Source: AAA044-D11 sp009705075
Lineage (GTDB): Bacteria > Actinomycetota > Actinomycetes > Nanopelagicales > Nanopelagicaceae
NCBI GenBank assembly: GCA_965268675.1
Contig: OZ254179.1
Span: 62,001-126,000, forward strand
Reading direction: 5' to 3'
DNA length: 64,000 nt
Position 1 is the stretch's first letter; the number at the start of each line of letters is the position of its first letter. This document shows, piece after piece, positions 32,212 through 41,843 of this stretch. Under the pieces are notes generated by a model that saw only the letters and a program-made list of their open reading frames with translations, ran no database searches and was not told the origin of the DNA. The translations under genes were made by a program, and so were the position numbers.

Positions 32212-33237
32212 TTATAGCGCTAGCGGAGCATCTTTAGCTAGTGGTGGACGACAAACAACACCGCTAGCACCAGTTAAAGTCCACGCCCCAGCTGAATGTG
32301 GAATTAATATTGCATCGCCTTTAACTGCGCTAATTTCTTGGTGGTTCTCAAAAGTAATACTTCCACTACCTTCCAAAACCAACATAATGCTAAATCCAGC
32401 GGCAACCTTGCTTGCATTGCCAGCAAGGTAATCGGCGCGAAAATATGGATCAGCAACAGCAGTAAACACTGATTGATCTGTTCCGCTAAAGAGACGATTT
32501 GAAAAGACTAATTTACTGGCCTCGTCTTTTTCAATTGGCGTATAACGAAGTGCATCTAAAACAGTATCGAAACCTAATCCGAGGTGACCATCTTTAACGC
32601 CATCAACGGCAAAATCATTCCACTCGAGGAGCGCTGATAAATCAGTTGGTTCTTGAAGTTCGAGAACAAATATTCCAGCACCAATTGCGTGCGGTGTTCC
32701 TGCAGGAACAAAAACGGTATCTCCTGCTTTAACTTCAAATTTTTGAAGCGAAGCAAGTAGACCATCAGCATCCCTTGCATCTACCATTTTTGATACTTCA
32801 GATTTACTTAATTCTTTGCCAAAACCTAACCCCACATTTGCACCTGCTGGTGCTTCCAAAATAATCCAGGCTTCAGTTTTACCGTGTTTAAGCGAGAGAT
32901 GATCTTTAGCAAACTTACGATTTGGATGATAGTGAACTGGGAGCCGTTGATCTGGATCTAGTAACTTCATTAACAATTCTGTACTTGCTCCGAAGGTATT
33001 TAAATGTTCAGCGCCCAACCATTTTTCTGGATTGGCTAGCACTGAATCTCGCAGGTAAGTTCCATCAGATAGAACTGATAGCCCCATTGTTTTTTCACCG
33101 AAGCGAGTGGTCATAGAACCAATCCACTCCTCAGGTCGCATCGGACCACCCGGGCCATTGCGTAGTGCACCGATTCGGTACCCACCTTTATAGAAGTGAT
33201 CAAATTGATTGGATGCAAGTTTCTGAGGTGTAATCAT
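32212..33237 (-). CDS. manA: Mannose-6-phosphate isomerase, class I
   Basis: A 341-residue cupin enzyme starting at ATG 33237. QRLPVHYHPNRKFA carries the zinc-binding His-x-His, TEAWIILEAPAG the Glu strand, and TPHAIGAGIFVLELQEPTDLS the last His and the active-site end typical of type I phosphomannose isomerases. It converts mannose-6-phosphate and fructose-6-phosphate. Downstream of the MFS gene by 12 bp, so the two are probably co-transcribed as sugar uptake and entry. Confidence 0.9.
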   Translation of the reverse strand: MITPQKLASNQFDHFYKGGYRIGALRNGPGGPMRPEEWIGSMTTRFGEKTMGLSVLSDGTYLRDSVLANPEKWLGAEHLNTFGASTELLMKLLDPDQRLPVHYHPNRKFAKDHLSLKHGKTEAWIILEAPAGANVGLGFGKELSKSEVSKMVDARDADGLLASLQKFEVKAGDTVFVPAGTPHAIGAGIFVLELQEPTDLSALLEWNDFAVDGVKDGHLGLGFDTVLDALRYTPIEKDEASKLVFSNRLFSGTDQSVFTAVADPYFRADYLAGNASKVAAGFSIMLVLEGSGSITFENHQEISAVKGDAILIPHSAGAWTLTGASGVVCRPPLAKDAPLAL

Positions 33238-33249
33238 GAAAGCAATTTA

Positions 33250-34410
33250 CTATGACAATACTTTTTTTGCACTCAATCCAAAGATGATTGCCATGGCTGC
33301 AGGGACAAGCATTGCCCACCTAAGGGTCATAAACTCGGAGAGAAAACCAATCAATGGCGGACCTATTAGGAAACCAAAATAGGCAACTCCAGTAACCAAC
33401 GCGACGCCTTCAGCAGCAGACACTTGGCCAGCGTATTTCTCATTTGCAATCGTTCCAGTCGCGCTAATCATCAGAGGTATTACGGTTGAGAGCCCGATTC
33501 CCAATAAGAACCAACCGAATATCACGCCATAGATATTTCCGATAAGTAGCCCAGCTGTTAAGCCAAGTCCTCCTATTAACCCCGCCCGGCCAATGACTTT
33601 AACCAGGCCAAATTTATGTGCTAGATAATCACCCGATAATCTGCCGGCGACCATGGTGGCAGAGAAGAAAACGTAAGGCAGTGCTGACATAAGTGGTGAT
33701 GAATTAAAAGTTTCACGCGCAAGAACACCACCCCAGTCCGCAGCTGCCCCTTCACCAACTGCGCCACATAGTCCTACCAATCCAAGAATTACAAACTTTC
33801 GAGGCGCCTTTCGTCTCTCATGTTTTTCAAATATATGTTGATCAGCGGATGCTGGCAAGAACCAATTCCTAGTAATAACTGCGATACAAAAGATAAAGAT
33901 CCCAATAGAAAATGCGTGAATTCGAATTGAGATATCTGTACTGGCAATAAAACCACCGATAGCACCACCAGTTAATCCACCGATTGACCACATGCCATGA
34001 AAAGTGCTCATGACTCGCTTGCCAGCTTTGTTCTCTAGGGCAGCGGCTTGGGCATTCATTGAAAGATCATGAATCGAGGAGAGAGCGCCATAGATAAATA
34101 ACGAGAAGAGAAACCAAGGAAGGTTAAAAAGTAATCCAACTAACGGAACTGCTAGAGCTAAGGTAAATGCAGAATACTTTGTAATCGGCCCGCTTCCATA
34201 TTTTGCAGAACTTCGACTAGCTGGCCGTAGTACAGCTAAAACACCGACCGAACCGCACAGCAATGAGAAGCCGAGCACCCCATTTGAAATTCCTAGTTCT
34301 GATTTGAAATCTGGAATTCTTGAAACAAAATTTCCAACAGAAAATCCATTTATAAGAAATGCGATAAGGGTTGCGATGCGAGCTTTTCGATATTCATCGC
34401 CCTGAAACAT
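33250..34410 (-). CDS. MFS transporter
   Basis: A 386-residue membrane protein with about 12 hydrophobic helices and no large loops, of the YbjJ-like major facilitator type. FVSRIPDFKSELGIS after helix 1, RPASRSSAKYGSGP in the loop after helix 2 (the A-motif region) and RLSGDYLAHKFG in the 8-9 loop are the usual signatures. It could import a sugar or related compound used by ManA. Substrate not identified. Divergent from the NCS1 permease gene across 36 bp. Confidence 0.82.
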   Translation of the reverse strand: MFQGDEYRKARIATLIAFLINGFSVGNFVSRIPDFKSELGISNGVLGFSLLCGSVGVLAVLRPASRSSAKYGSGPITKYSAFTLALAVPLVGLLFNLPWFLFSLFIYGALSSIHDLSMNAQAAALENKAGKRVMSTFHGMWSIGGLTGGAIGGFIASTDISIRIHAFSIGIFIFCIAVITRNWFLPASADQHIFEKHERRKAPRKFVILGLVGLCGAVGEGAAADWGGVLARETFNSSPLMSALPYVFFSATMVAGRLSGDYLAHKFGLVKVIGRAGLIGGLGLTAGLLIGNIYGVIFGWFLLGIGLSTVIPLMISATGTIANEKYAGQVSAAEGVALVTGVAYFGFLIGPPLIGFLSEFMTLRWAMLVPAAMAIIFGLSAKKVLS

Positions 34411-34446
34411 GCGCCAATCGTATCTATAACCCCTACTCTTTACCCC

Positions 34447-35859
34447 ATGTTAGAAATGAATGGCACTAACTTCATCACTGAAAATGAGCGAAGCGGAACT
34501 GCGCGAAGTTTATTCTGGCCTTGGGCTGCAGCAAATGTTTCGCTACTCGCTCTCTCATATGGTGCATTCTTTCTTGGTTTCGGAATTTCTTTCTGGCAGG
34601 CAACTTTTGCGGCAATTATTGGCACCATTGCCTCATTCGGTTTAGTTGGAATTAGTTCACTTGCAGGTAAGCGAGCGAGCGCTCCAACCATGACGCTTTC
34701 ACGTGCTGCCTTTGGAGTAAAGGGAAACATTGTTCCGGGGCTTCTTTCATACTTAATTTTTGTTGGTTGGGAGACAGTTTTAGTTTCACTCGCAACGTTG
34801 GCAACAGAAACAGTTTTCACGCGAGTAGGGAATATTGATCCCAACATCTCACGCATTCTTGGGTTTTCAATTGCTGCGGGATTAACTATCTTTGGCGGAG
34901 TTTTAGGTTTTCAAGTGATTATGCGCCTTCAAAAAACTTTAACAATTGCAACAATTCTTTTAACTATTGGCTACATAATTCTCACAGCAGATCAGGTGAA
35001 TTGGACCGCAATCTCGGCAATTCCAAGCGGGAGCCTCCAAGCATTTATCGGAGCCTTGATATTTGGCATAACTGGAATTGGCCTAGGTTGGGTTAACGCC
35101 GCCGCTGATTATTCAAGATATTTGCCACGAAGTGTTTCTAGCCGTGGTGTAATCGGATGGACAGTTTTTGGCGCATCTATTGTTCCGATAGTTCTAGTTA
35201 TATACGGTTCACTTTTAGCTGGAAGTAGTAAAACCCTTGGTGAAAAAATTTCAATGGACCCAATTGGTGCACTCACAACTTTAGTTCCAGCTTGGTACCT
35301 AATTCCCTTTGCTGCGGTAGCAATACTCGGCTTGATTGGCGGTGCAATTCTTGATTTGTATTCATCAGGGATAACTCTGGTTTCTATCGGGCTTCCAGTA
35401 AAGCGCCATGTCGCCGCCTCAATCGATGCAGTAATAATGACAATTGGCACGATTTATATTGTCTGGATTGCTGGAGATTTCTTCGGTCCCTTTCAAGGTT
35501 TCTTAATAACCCTTGGAGTTCCAATTGCAGTGTGGTCTGCAATCTTTGTTGCGGATGTAATTATGCGTAAACGCGATTACCTTGAGGCGGATCTATTCAA
35601 CTCAAAAGGAATTTACGGCGCCTGGAATTTTCGCTCACTTCTCTTAGTGTTATTGGGCTCGGTTGTTGGTTGGGGTTTTGTAACAAATACTTTTGCAAGC
35701 TGGCTATCTTGGCAGGGATATTTCTTAGGGTTAATTGGTGGCAAGAGCGGTCCTTGGGCTTATTCAAATATTGGTGTAATCATCGCTCTAGTAATTGGAT
35801 TCTTTGGGCACATTCTTCTTTCAAGAAAGAGAATAGCTTGCCAAGAAAGCCACAACTAG
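34447..35859 (+). CDS. NCS1-family purine/cytosine permease
   Basis: A 470-residue protein with about 12 membrane spans. LFWPWAAANVSLLALSYGAF in helix 1 matches the nucleobase:cation-symporter-1 core; GWVNAAADYSRYLPR in helix 6 and FVGWETVLVSLAT in helix 3 are conserved substrate-site elements of the cytosine/purine permease (CodB/FCY2) group. It imports a nucleobase with a proton or sodium ion. The adjacent GMP-reductase-type gene, converging 6 bp away, fits a purine theme. Exact base unknown. Confidence 0.85.
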   Translation: MLEMNGTNFITENERSGTARSLFWPWAAANVSLLALSYGAFFLGFGISFWQATFAAIIGTIASFGLVGISSLAGKRASAPTMTLSRAAFGVKGNIVPGLLSYLIFVGWETVLVSLATLATETVFTRVGNIDPNISRILGFSIAAGLTIFGGVLGFQVIMRLQKTLTIATILLTIGYIILTADQVNWTAISAIPSGSLQAFIGALIFGITGIGLGWVNAAADYSRYLPRSVSSRGVIGWTVFGASIVPIVLVIYGSLLAGSSKTLGEKISMDPIGALTTLVPAWYLIPFAAVAILGLIGGAILDLYSSGITLVSIGLPVKRHVAASIDAVIMTIGTIYIVWIAGDFFGPFQGFLITLGVPIAVWSAIFVADVIMRKRDYLEADLFNSKGIYGAWNFRSLLLVLLGSVVGWGFVTNTFASWLSWQGYFLGLIGGKSGPWAYSNIGVIIALVIGFFGHILLSRKRIACQESHN

Positions 35860-35864
35860 ATTAA

Positions 35865-37295
35865 CTACCAGCTTGTATGTAGCGGACGCCCTTCGGCATA
35901 ACCAGATGCAGATTGAATTCCCACAACTGCGCGATCAGAGAAGTCCTTGATACTTGTTGCTCCGGCATAGGTAAATGAAGAGCGTACGCCAGCAATAATT
36001 TCATCCAATAAATCTTCAACACCAGGACGTGCTGGATCGATATACATTCGAGATGATGAGATTCCCTCTTCGAATAACGCTTTCCGAGCGCGATCAAAGG
36101 CGCCATCATTAGAAGTTCTAGCAGCAACAGCGCGCGCAGAGGCCATTCCAAAAGATTCTTTGTAAAGCCGGCCCGTTGCATCTTTATTCAAATCACTTGG
36201 TGATTCGAAAGTTCCAGCAAACCAAGAACCAATCATTACTTGCGATGCTCCGGCAGCCAATGCAAGTGCCACATCTCTTGGGTGGCGAACACCTCCATCA
36301 GCCCAAACATGTTTGCCGTGCTTCATAGCTTCGGCAGCACATTCAAGGACTGCGGAAAACTGTGGCCGACCAACGCCGGTCTGCATTCGCGTTGTGCACA
36401 TTGCGCCAGGACCGACTCCAACTTTTACGATATCTGCTCCTGCTTCGATGAGAGCCTTCGTTCCTTCGGCAGTTACAACATTTCCAGCAACTATCGGAAT
36501 GTTCGGCTTAAGTGCGCGAATTAACTTCAGTGCTTCTATCATTTTAATTTGATGGCCGTGCGCCGTATCAACCACAAGAACATCAGCACCAGCTTCAATT
36601 AGCGATTTGGCTTTTGCTGCCACATCGCCATTGATTCCGACTGCGCAAGCGATTCGTAAATTATTATTTGCATCAATTGCAGGTTGATAAAGGGTTGCTC
36701 TAAGCGCAGCAGTCCGGGTGAGAATTCCAACAAGATTTCCATTTTTATCAACAACAGGTGCTAAGCGACGGCGCTCCGAATTTAGAAAATCAAAAGCTTC
36801 GCGTGGCTCGATTGAATCTGGGACTGTAATTAAATCCTTGCTCATGATCAACTGCAGTTGGGTAAAGCGATCTACGCGCTCGCAATCAGCTTCAGTAACG
36901 ATTCCTACTGGCTTGCCATCTTTAACAACGATTAGTGCACCATGGGCGCGCTTATTAATAAGGTCAATCGCATCTGCAACTGTTTCGCTAGGCGAGAGAG
37001 TCACTGGTGTATCAAAGAAAATATGTCTTGATTTAACCCACTTGATTACATCGCTAACAACTTGAATTGGAATGTCTTGAGGAATTACCGCCATCCCGCC
37101 ACGGCGAGCAATTGTTTCAGCCATGCGGCGACCGGAGATTGCGGTCATATTTGCCACGATGATTGGGATCGTCGTACCCGTACCGTCATGAGTAGAGAGG
37201 TCTACATCCATTCGGCTTGCAATATTGGAAGCGCTCGGGACCATGAAGACATCGTCATAGGTCAGGTCGTGGCTAGGGTTATTTAAGAAACGCAC
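35865..37295 (-). CDS. guaB1: GuaB1-type GMP reductase (IMP dehydrogenase-related)
   Basis: A 476-residue enzyme starting at ATG 37295. The barrel begins LTYDDVFMVP; two CBS domains are inserted at about 93-200; VGVGPGAMCTTRMQTGVG carries the catalytic Cys300 with the family loop, and VWADGGVRHPRDVALALAAGAS completes the phosphate site. The GAMCTT variant and length are typical of actinobacterial GuaB1 proteins, which act as GMP reductases rather than IMP dehydrogenases. It would turn GMP back to IMP for adenine nucleotide synthesis. Divergent from the TPR gene with 23 bp between starts, so at least one transcript is nearly leaderless. Confidence 0.88.
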   Translation of the reverse strand: MRFLNNPSHDLTYDDVFMVPSASNIASRMDVDLSTHDGTGTTIPIIVANMTAISGRRMAETIARRGGMAVIPQDIPIQVVSDVIKWVKSRHIFFDTPVTLSPSETVADAIDLINKRAHGALIVVKDGKPVGIVTEADCERVDRFTQLQLIMSKDLITVPDSIEPREAFDFLNSERRRLAPVVDKNGNLVGILTRTAALRATLYQPAIDANNNLRIACAVGINGDVAAKAKSLIEAGADVLVVDTAHGHQIKMIEALKLIRALKPNIPIVAGNVVTAEGTKALIEAGADIVKVGVGPGAMCTTRMQTGVGRPQFSAVLECAAEAMKHGKHVWADGGVRHPRDVALALAAGASQVMIGSWFAGTFESPSDLNKDATGRLYKESFGMASARAVAARTSNDGAFDRARKALFEEGISSSRMYIDPARPGVEDLLDEIIAGVRSSFTYAGATSIKDFSDRAVVGIQSASGYAEGRPLHTSW

Positions 37296-37318
37296 GTGTC
37301 GGAACTATACCCCTGCCG

Positions 37319-38287
37319 ATGCAGATGGCGGAAGGTATTGCTAGAGTTTTAGACATGAGCGAGGACGATGATTCAACAGAAGATATTGTCACCGAGGAGA
37401 TGCTCTGGGAGCGAATTCCAGAGGTTCAAGGTCTAGATCGAGCAAATACTTTTTATGAATTAAGCGCACGTATTTATGCCCGAGGTCAATATGACGAAGC
37501 GCTTGCGCTCGCCGAAACTGCTCGAGATATTTACGCCGAACTTGGAACCGTAGTTCCATCTGATGGTTTAGCGCAGGCCTATTCGGCGATTGGTTATAAC
37601 TTAAATCAATTGAAGCGCATGAGCGAAGCAGCTACTGCAATGAGCAAGGCAGTTGCGCTACTTCGAGAATCTAAATCTCCACTCGCAATTGATTTAGCTT
37701 GCACTCTTGGAGAATGGTGGTTTTCTTCGAAGGAGTATGAGAAAACTATTGAATGCATGACTGAATGCGTGCAAGAACATCTAGTAGATGGCAATGACAG
37801 TGGCGCTGCAAATGATTTACATCTAATAGGTTGCGCACAACGAGAACTGAAGAATTATGGCGAAGCGCTAGAGTCTTTTCAAGAAGCAAGAATACTCTTT
37901 AAGAAGTTGAAAGAAGTTATCAATGTAGCCAGATGCGATCAGAAAATTGCGCATTGTTTAATTGAAATTGGTGATGGTGAAGGTGCGATTACCGCCGCAC
38001 AAAAATCTCTAGATGTATTCATTACTGCGCACGATCACTATCGTGAGACTTATTCGTTATTTGAATTAGCCAAAGCACAAATAGTTGCGGGACAAGGTGA
38101 AGAGGGTCTAAATACCTTTGATCGGGTTCTTGAAATAGCAACCGATAGTGAGAGTAAAGATTTTGAATTTATTCTAGAAATCGAGGGCCGAATGGCTGAC
38201 GTTCTTGAAACTCTCGGCCGAGTTGATGAAGCTGAAGAAATTCGCCGGCGGATTGCTGCCGTTGAGGATGTAATAAAAGAAGATTAG
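37319..38287 (+). CDS. Tetratricopeptide-repeat protein
   Basis: A 322-residue soluble protein made of about seven to eight 34-residue TPR units; YDEALALAETARDIYAELG, YGEALESFQEARILFKKLK and EDEAEEIRRR-like segments repeat the TPR pattern. The N-terminus is acidic. TPR proteins act as scaffolds; no enzyme domain is present. The start could be 37319, 37325 or 37355, since no ribosome binding site is obvious. It overlaps the SpoU methylase gene end by 4 bp (convergent). Function unknown. Confidence 0.7.
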   Translation: MQMAEGIARVLDMSEDDDSTEDIVTEEMLWERIPEVQGLDRANTFYELSARIYARGQYDEALALAETARDIYAELGTVVPSDGLAQAYSAIGYNLNQLKRMSEAATAMSKAVALLRESKSPLAIDLACTLGEWWFSSKEYEKTIECMTECVQEHLVDGNDSGAANDLHLIGCAQRELKNYGEALESFQEARILFKKLKEVINVARCDQKIAHCLIEIGDGEGAITAAQKSLDVFITAHDHYRETYSLFELAKAQIVAGQGEEGLNTFDRVLEIATDSESKDFEFILEIEGRMADVLETLGRVDEAEEIRRRIAAVEDVIKED

Positions 38288-38925
38288 TTATTTAAGTGCT
38301 GCATTGCCCAGGCGTACATAGCAATTGCACCTGCCGCAGATGCATTCATGGATCTTGTTGAGCCGTACTGCCTGATTGCCAACACGGTTTCGCAAATATC
38401 AACCGCTTCATCTGACATACCGGCGCCTTCTTGTCCGAAGAAGAGAACACATTTACTAGGAAGTTCGGCCTTCTCTAACTCTTTTGAAATTGGCAGATTA
38501 TCTATTCCGATTATTGGCACACCATTTTCGTTGCACCAAATTTTGAAATCAGCGACCGTTGGATGGTGAAGAACGTGAAGGTATTTATCCGTAACCATAG
38601 CGCCACGTTTATTCCAGTCACGTTTTCCTACGATGTGAACTTTAGAAACATTGAAGGCATTCGCAGTTCTTACAACTGAACCAATATTTAAATCATGTTG
38701 CCAATTTTCAATGGCAATCTGCAGATCATGACGTTTAGTATCTAGATCAGCGACAATTGCTTCAACGCTCCAGTAACGATAATGATCTAGAACATTTCTG
38801 CGATCTCCGTTTGCCAAAAGCTCCGGGTCAAAATGTTTCTCTGTTGGCCAAGGCGTTGGATGAGGACCAACGCCGACCACTGGATAGAATTCACCAGGTC
38901 CAATTTCTGCGGTAGTCATACCCAA
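38284..38925 (-). CDS. TrmH-family (SpoU) RNA 2'-O-methyltransferase
   Basis: A 213-residue SPOUT-fold enzyme. NIGSVVRTANAFNVSKVHI is motif 1 with the conserved Asn and Arg, LFFGQEGAGMSDE is motif 2, and STRSMNASAAGAIAMYAW is motif 3; together they form the trefoil knot that binds SAM. It methylates a ribose in tRNA or rRNA; which RNA is unknown. The first 70 residues are a family-typical N-terminal extension. Divergent from the EamA gene across 18 bp. Confidence 0.85.
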   Translation of the reverse strand: MGMTTAEIGPGEFYPVVGVGPHPTPWPTEKHFDPELLANGDRRNVLDHYRYWSVEAIVADLDTKRHDLQIAIENWQHDLNIGSVVRTANAFNVSKVHIVGKRDWNKRGAMVTDKYLHVLHHPTVADFKIWCNENGVPIIGIDNLPISKELEKAELPSKCVLFFGQEGAGMSDEAVDICETVLAIRQYGSTRSMNASAAGAIAMYAWAMQHLNN

Positions 38926-38943
38926 ACATTAGGGGGAGTTTGC

Positions 38944-39834
38944 ATGAAGCAAAAATCCTGGCTACCTATTTACTTAGCTCTTGGCTTGGTCTGGGGTTGC
39001 TCATTTATTTTCATCAAACTTGGGCTGGAGTTTTTAACCCCAATCGGCGTCGCATTTGGGCGATGCGCACTTGGCGCAATGGCCCTACTTTTAATTGCCA
39101 AAGTTCGAGGAGTTTCACTTCCTACTGATCGTAAAACCTGGTTTATTTTGTGGATTGTTTCGCTACTGCTCAATGTATTTCCAGGAATATTATTTGCCTT
39201 TGCTGAGCAACGAGTTACAACAGTTCTTGCCGGAATCATCAATGCCTGCACACCACTTTCCACCCTTATTTTTATTCTCTTCGTTTTTAGATCTGAAAAA
39301 ATTGCCAAACATCAGATTATTGGTTTGATTCTGGGAGGCACTGGTGTTCTAGTTGTTCTTGGGATTTGGAAGGGCATTGGCTCAAATTCTGCAGTAGGTG
39401 CAGTTGCTCTTCTCGCCGCAATCACTTGCTATGGCCTCTCATTCCCAATTATCAAGAAGTATTTAACTCCGCTAAATTTGCGAGCCGAAGCTCTAGCCGC
39501 GAGCCAAGTCACGGCAGCAGCGGCAACGCTTTTACCTTTCTATTTAATTGATGGAATTGCGGAAGATGAGTATCGGCTGGGACCAATTCTCGCAATGATT
39601 GCACTTGGCGTTTTTGGTAGTGGAATTGCCTATATTTGGAATTTCCAAATAGTAGAGCGAGCCGGAAGTTCAATCGCGAGTTCGGTAACTTACCTAACCC
39701 CTGTCGTTGCGGTTTTTGTAGGCTGGATTTTCTTGGGAGAACACATTTCATGGCATGAGCCAGTAGGCGGTGTGATTGTTCTCTTAGGTGCTGCTACATC
39801 GCAAGGAAGATTTAAAAAGAAATTAACGGCATAA
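38944..39834 (+). CDS. EamA/DMT-superfamily transporter
   Basis: Start set at ATG 38944, preceded by GGGGGAG 6-12 bases upstream; a frame extension to 38833 overlaps the divergent gene. The 296-residue protein has ten predicted membrane helices in two EamA repeats (LGLVWGCSFIFIKLG starts the first, VGAVALLAAITCYGLSFPIIKKY the second) and the typical ERAGSSIASSVTYLTPVVAV end. It exports or imports a small metabolite; the substrate is not predictable. Confidence 0.85.
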   Translation: MKQKSWLPIYLALGLVWGCSFIFIKLGLEFLTPIGVAFGRCALGAMALLLIAKVRGVSLPTDRKTWFILWIVSLLLNVFPGILFAFAEQRVTTVLAGIINACTPLSTLIFILFVFRSEKIAKHQIIGLILGGTGVLVVLGIWKGIGSNSAVGAVALLAAITCYGLSFPIIKKYLTPLNLRAEALAASQVTAAAATLLPFYLIDGIAEDEYRLGPILAMIALGVFGSGIAYIWNFQIVERAGSSIASSVTYLTPVVAVFVGWIFLGEHISWHEPVGGVIVLLGAATSQGRFKKKLTA

Positions 39835-39841
39835 TTTGAGA

Positions 39842-40969
39842 GTGCGCAAATTCTTAGCTATTCAACTGGTGATTGCGCTTTCAATGATTACCGCAATTCC
39901 TGCAAATGCACTTAACGTTCCTAAGTCATTCGAAGAATTTGCAAAATCATCCGCTCTTGCAGATCCTGGGATTTTGGTAATTGACCCAATTAGTCAGACG
40001 GAAATCTTTGAAAGTAGCGCTGATATTCCAAGAGCCCCGGCGTCAATTTTGAAACTAATTTCATCCGTGACGGCTATCAGAGCATTTGGGCAAGATCGAA
40101 CTTTCAAAACTTCTATAAGCACAACATCTGACCCGCAGCGATTTATTCTTCTTGGTGAATACGATCCCTGGTTAACGACGAGCCCTAGTTCGGCAAAGAA
40201 ATTTCAAAGAGCACTCTCAACAAAATTGATAAACGCCATAAGTAGCACCGGCGCCGATCCCAAAGCGGTAACAATCGAATTTAATGGTCTCTTCACTAAA
40301 GATATTGAAAATCTTCAAACTTTCTATGGAAAGAATTTAAATTTTAAGCGAACAACAAAGGCTGATGTAAAAAACGTCTCGGGTTTAACTCCCCTTGCCG
40401 AAGTTTCATCTCCACCGCTGAATGAAATTATTGAATTCACCTTGCTCTGGAGTGATAACACTTTGGCAGATCGCCTGGCCAGAAATGCCGCTGATGAATT
40501 AGGTTTCACGCGCGATAGTGATGGAATGAATCTGGCATTTCAAGAAACTCTGCAGCAGTTAGGTGTCTATTCAAAAGGGCTAGATGTAAAGGATGGCAGC
40601 GGTCTTTCCCATGATGACCGAGTCTCTGCAAGAACAATTGCGGAACTGCTTTGGAAGATAAGAAACGAACCAGAATTTTATCCAGTTTATGCCGGCCTAC
40701 CCGTTGCAGGAGAATCTGGAACTTTAAAGGATCGCTTTAAGAAATCAGGGAAGGCGGCAGCTGGGTTAGTTAAAGCGAAAACTGGTTGGATAAATACATC
40801 TGTAACTCTGGCTGGCTATGTTGAAGTTGGCGATAATGAATATGTATTTGCCGTAATTGCCAATAAAGTAACGCCAACCGAGAAGTCACGAGATTTGGCA
40901 AGAAAAACAATTGACAAGATGTTGGCGACAGTGGCCAAGCCTGCAGAAGTTGAGTTAGAAGGCCAATGA
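39842..40969 (+). CDS. dacB: PBP4-type D-alanyl-D-alanine carboxypeptidase (S13)
   Basis: Start at GTG 39842 (TTG 39836 is also possible, two residues longer). A signal peptide with a hydrophobic core and IPANA cleavage region covers about the first 24 residues. PASILKLISS holds the SxxK active site, WSDNTLADRLA the SxN motif and KAKTGWINTS the KTG motif, so the enzyme looks intact. At 375 residues it lacks most of the large insert of E. coli PBP4. It removes terminal D-Ala or cleaves cross-links in peptidoglycan outside the membrane. It precedes ctaB with 1 bp between them. Confidence 0.88.
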   Translation: MRKFLAIQLVIALSMITAIPANALNVPKSFEEFAKSSALADPGILVIDPISQTEIFESSADIPRAPASILKLISSVTAIRAFGQDRTFKTSISTTSDPQRFILLGEYDPWLTTSPSSAKKFQRALSTKLINAISSTGADPKAVTIEFNGLFTKDIENLQTFYGKNLNFKRTTKADVKNVSGLTPLAEVSSPPLNEIIEFTLLWSDNTLADRLARNAADELGFTRDSDGMNLAFQETLQQLGVYSKGLDVKDGSGLSHDDRVSARTIAELLWKIRNEPEFYPVYAGLPVAGESGTLKDRFKKSGKAAAGLVKAKTGWINTSVTLAGYVEVGDNEYVFAVIANKVTPTEKSRDLARKTIDKMLATVAKPAEVELEGQ

Positions 40970-40970
40970 A

Positions 40971-41843
40971 ATGAGCAACTCAAAAATTACACCTTACATC
41001 GCACTCATGAAATTACGGGTAGTCGAGCTCTTATTAGTTACAACTCTTCCGGCGCTTTTTCTTGCAGCAAAGGGTACGCCTCCACTGGGTTTAACACTTG
41101 CAACTCTAATTGGCGGAACTCTTGCTGCCGGCGCATCAAATGCATTTAATATGATTATCGAAGTAGATTCAGATCGCTTAATGATTAGAACTGCAAAACG
41201 GCCAATCGTAACTGGAGCTGTTACCGAGACGCAGGCTTTTATCTTTGCATCTGCCTTGACCATTATTTCGTTATCAATATTCTCTATATATACAACGTTG
41301 TGGGCAACAGTCTTAACCGCTGCAGCAATTGTGTTCTACGTATTTGGTTACACCATTGGCTTAAAACGTAGAACTTCACAGAATATTGTTTGGGGTGGAA
41401 TTGCAGGTTGCATGCCAGTCTTAATTGGTTGGGCAGCAATAACAAATTCACTCTCGCTCACAGCATGGCTATTTTTCTTAGTCATATTTTTCTGGACACC
41501 GCCACATTTCTGGGCGCTAGCAATTAAATATCGAGATGATTATGAAGCTGCTGGAATTCCAATGTTGCCAGTTGTCGCATCAATTAAATCAGTTGAAAAG
41601 CAGATGTGGTTTCATACCATCGGAATGGTCTTAGCTTCACTTGGCGTAAATTGGAGTGAAGGGCTGCCATGGTGGTGCTGGGTCATAACAATTTTGATAG
41701 CACTTGGCTTTGGGCTTGAACTGCTTAAGATTGATGGACCTGATTCAAATAAGGCTGCCGCAAAGTTATTTCAATGGTCAATTACTTATTTGAGTGTTTA
41801 TTCATTGCTGCTAGTTATCGCAGCGCTTGTTGTAAATCCTTAA
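40971..41843 (+). CDS. ctaB: Protoheme IX farnesyltransferase (heme O synthase)
   Basis: A 290-residue UbiA-family prenyltransferase with about eight or nine membrane helices. The first prenyl-diphosphate motif NMIIEVDSDRLMIRTAKRPI has the usual N-D-D and RT-RP residues, followed by IGLKRRTSQNIVWGGIAGCMPVLIGW and FFWTPPHFWALAIKYRDDY, signature heme O synthase blocks. It attaches farnesyl diphosphate to heme b, the first step to heme A for cytochrome oxidase. It overlaps the convergent metZ gene by 29 bp. ctaA is not beside it. Confidence 0.93.
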   Translation: MSNSKITPYIALMKLRVVELLLVTTLPALFLAAKGTPPLGLTLATLIGGTLAAGASNAFNMIIEVDSDRLMIRTAKRPIVTGAVTETQAFIFASALTIISLSIFSIYTTLWATVLTAAAIVFYVFGYTIGLKRRTSQNIVWGGIAGCMPVLIGWAAITNSLSLTAWLFFLVIFFWTPPHFWALAIKYRDDYEAAGIPMLPVVASIKSVEKQMWFHTIGMVLASLGVNWSEGLPWWCWVITILIALGFGLELLKIDGPDSNKAAAKLFQWSITYLSVYSLLLVIAALVVNP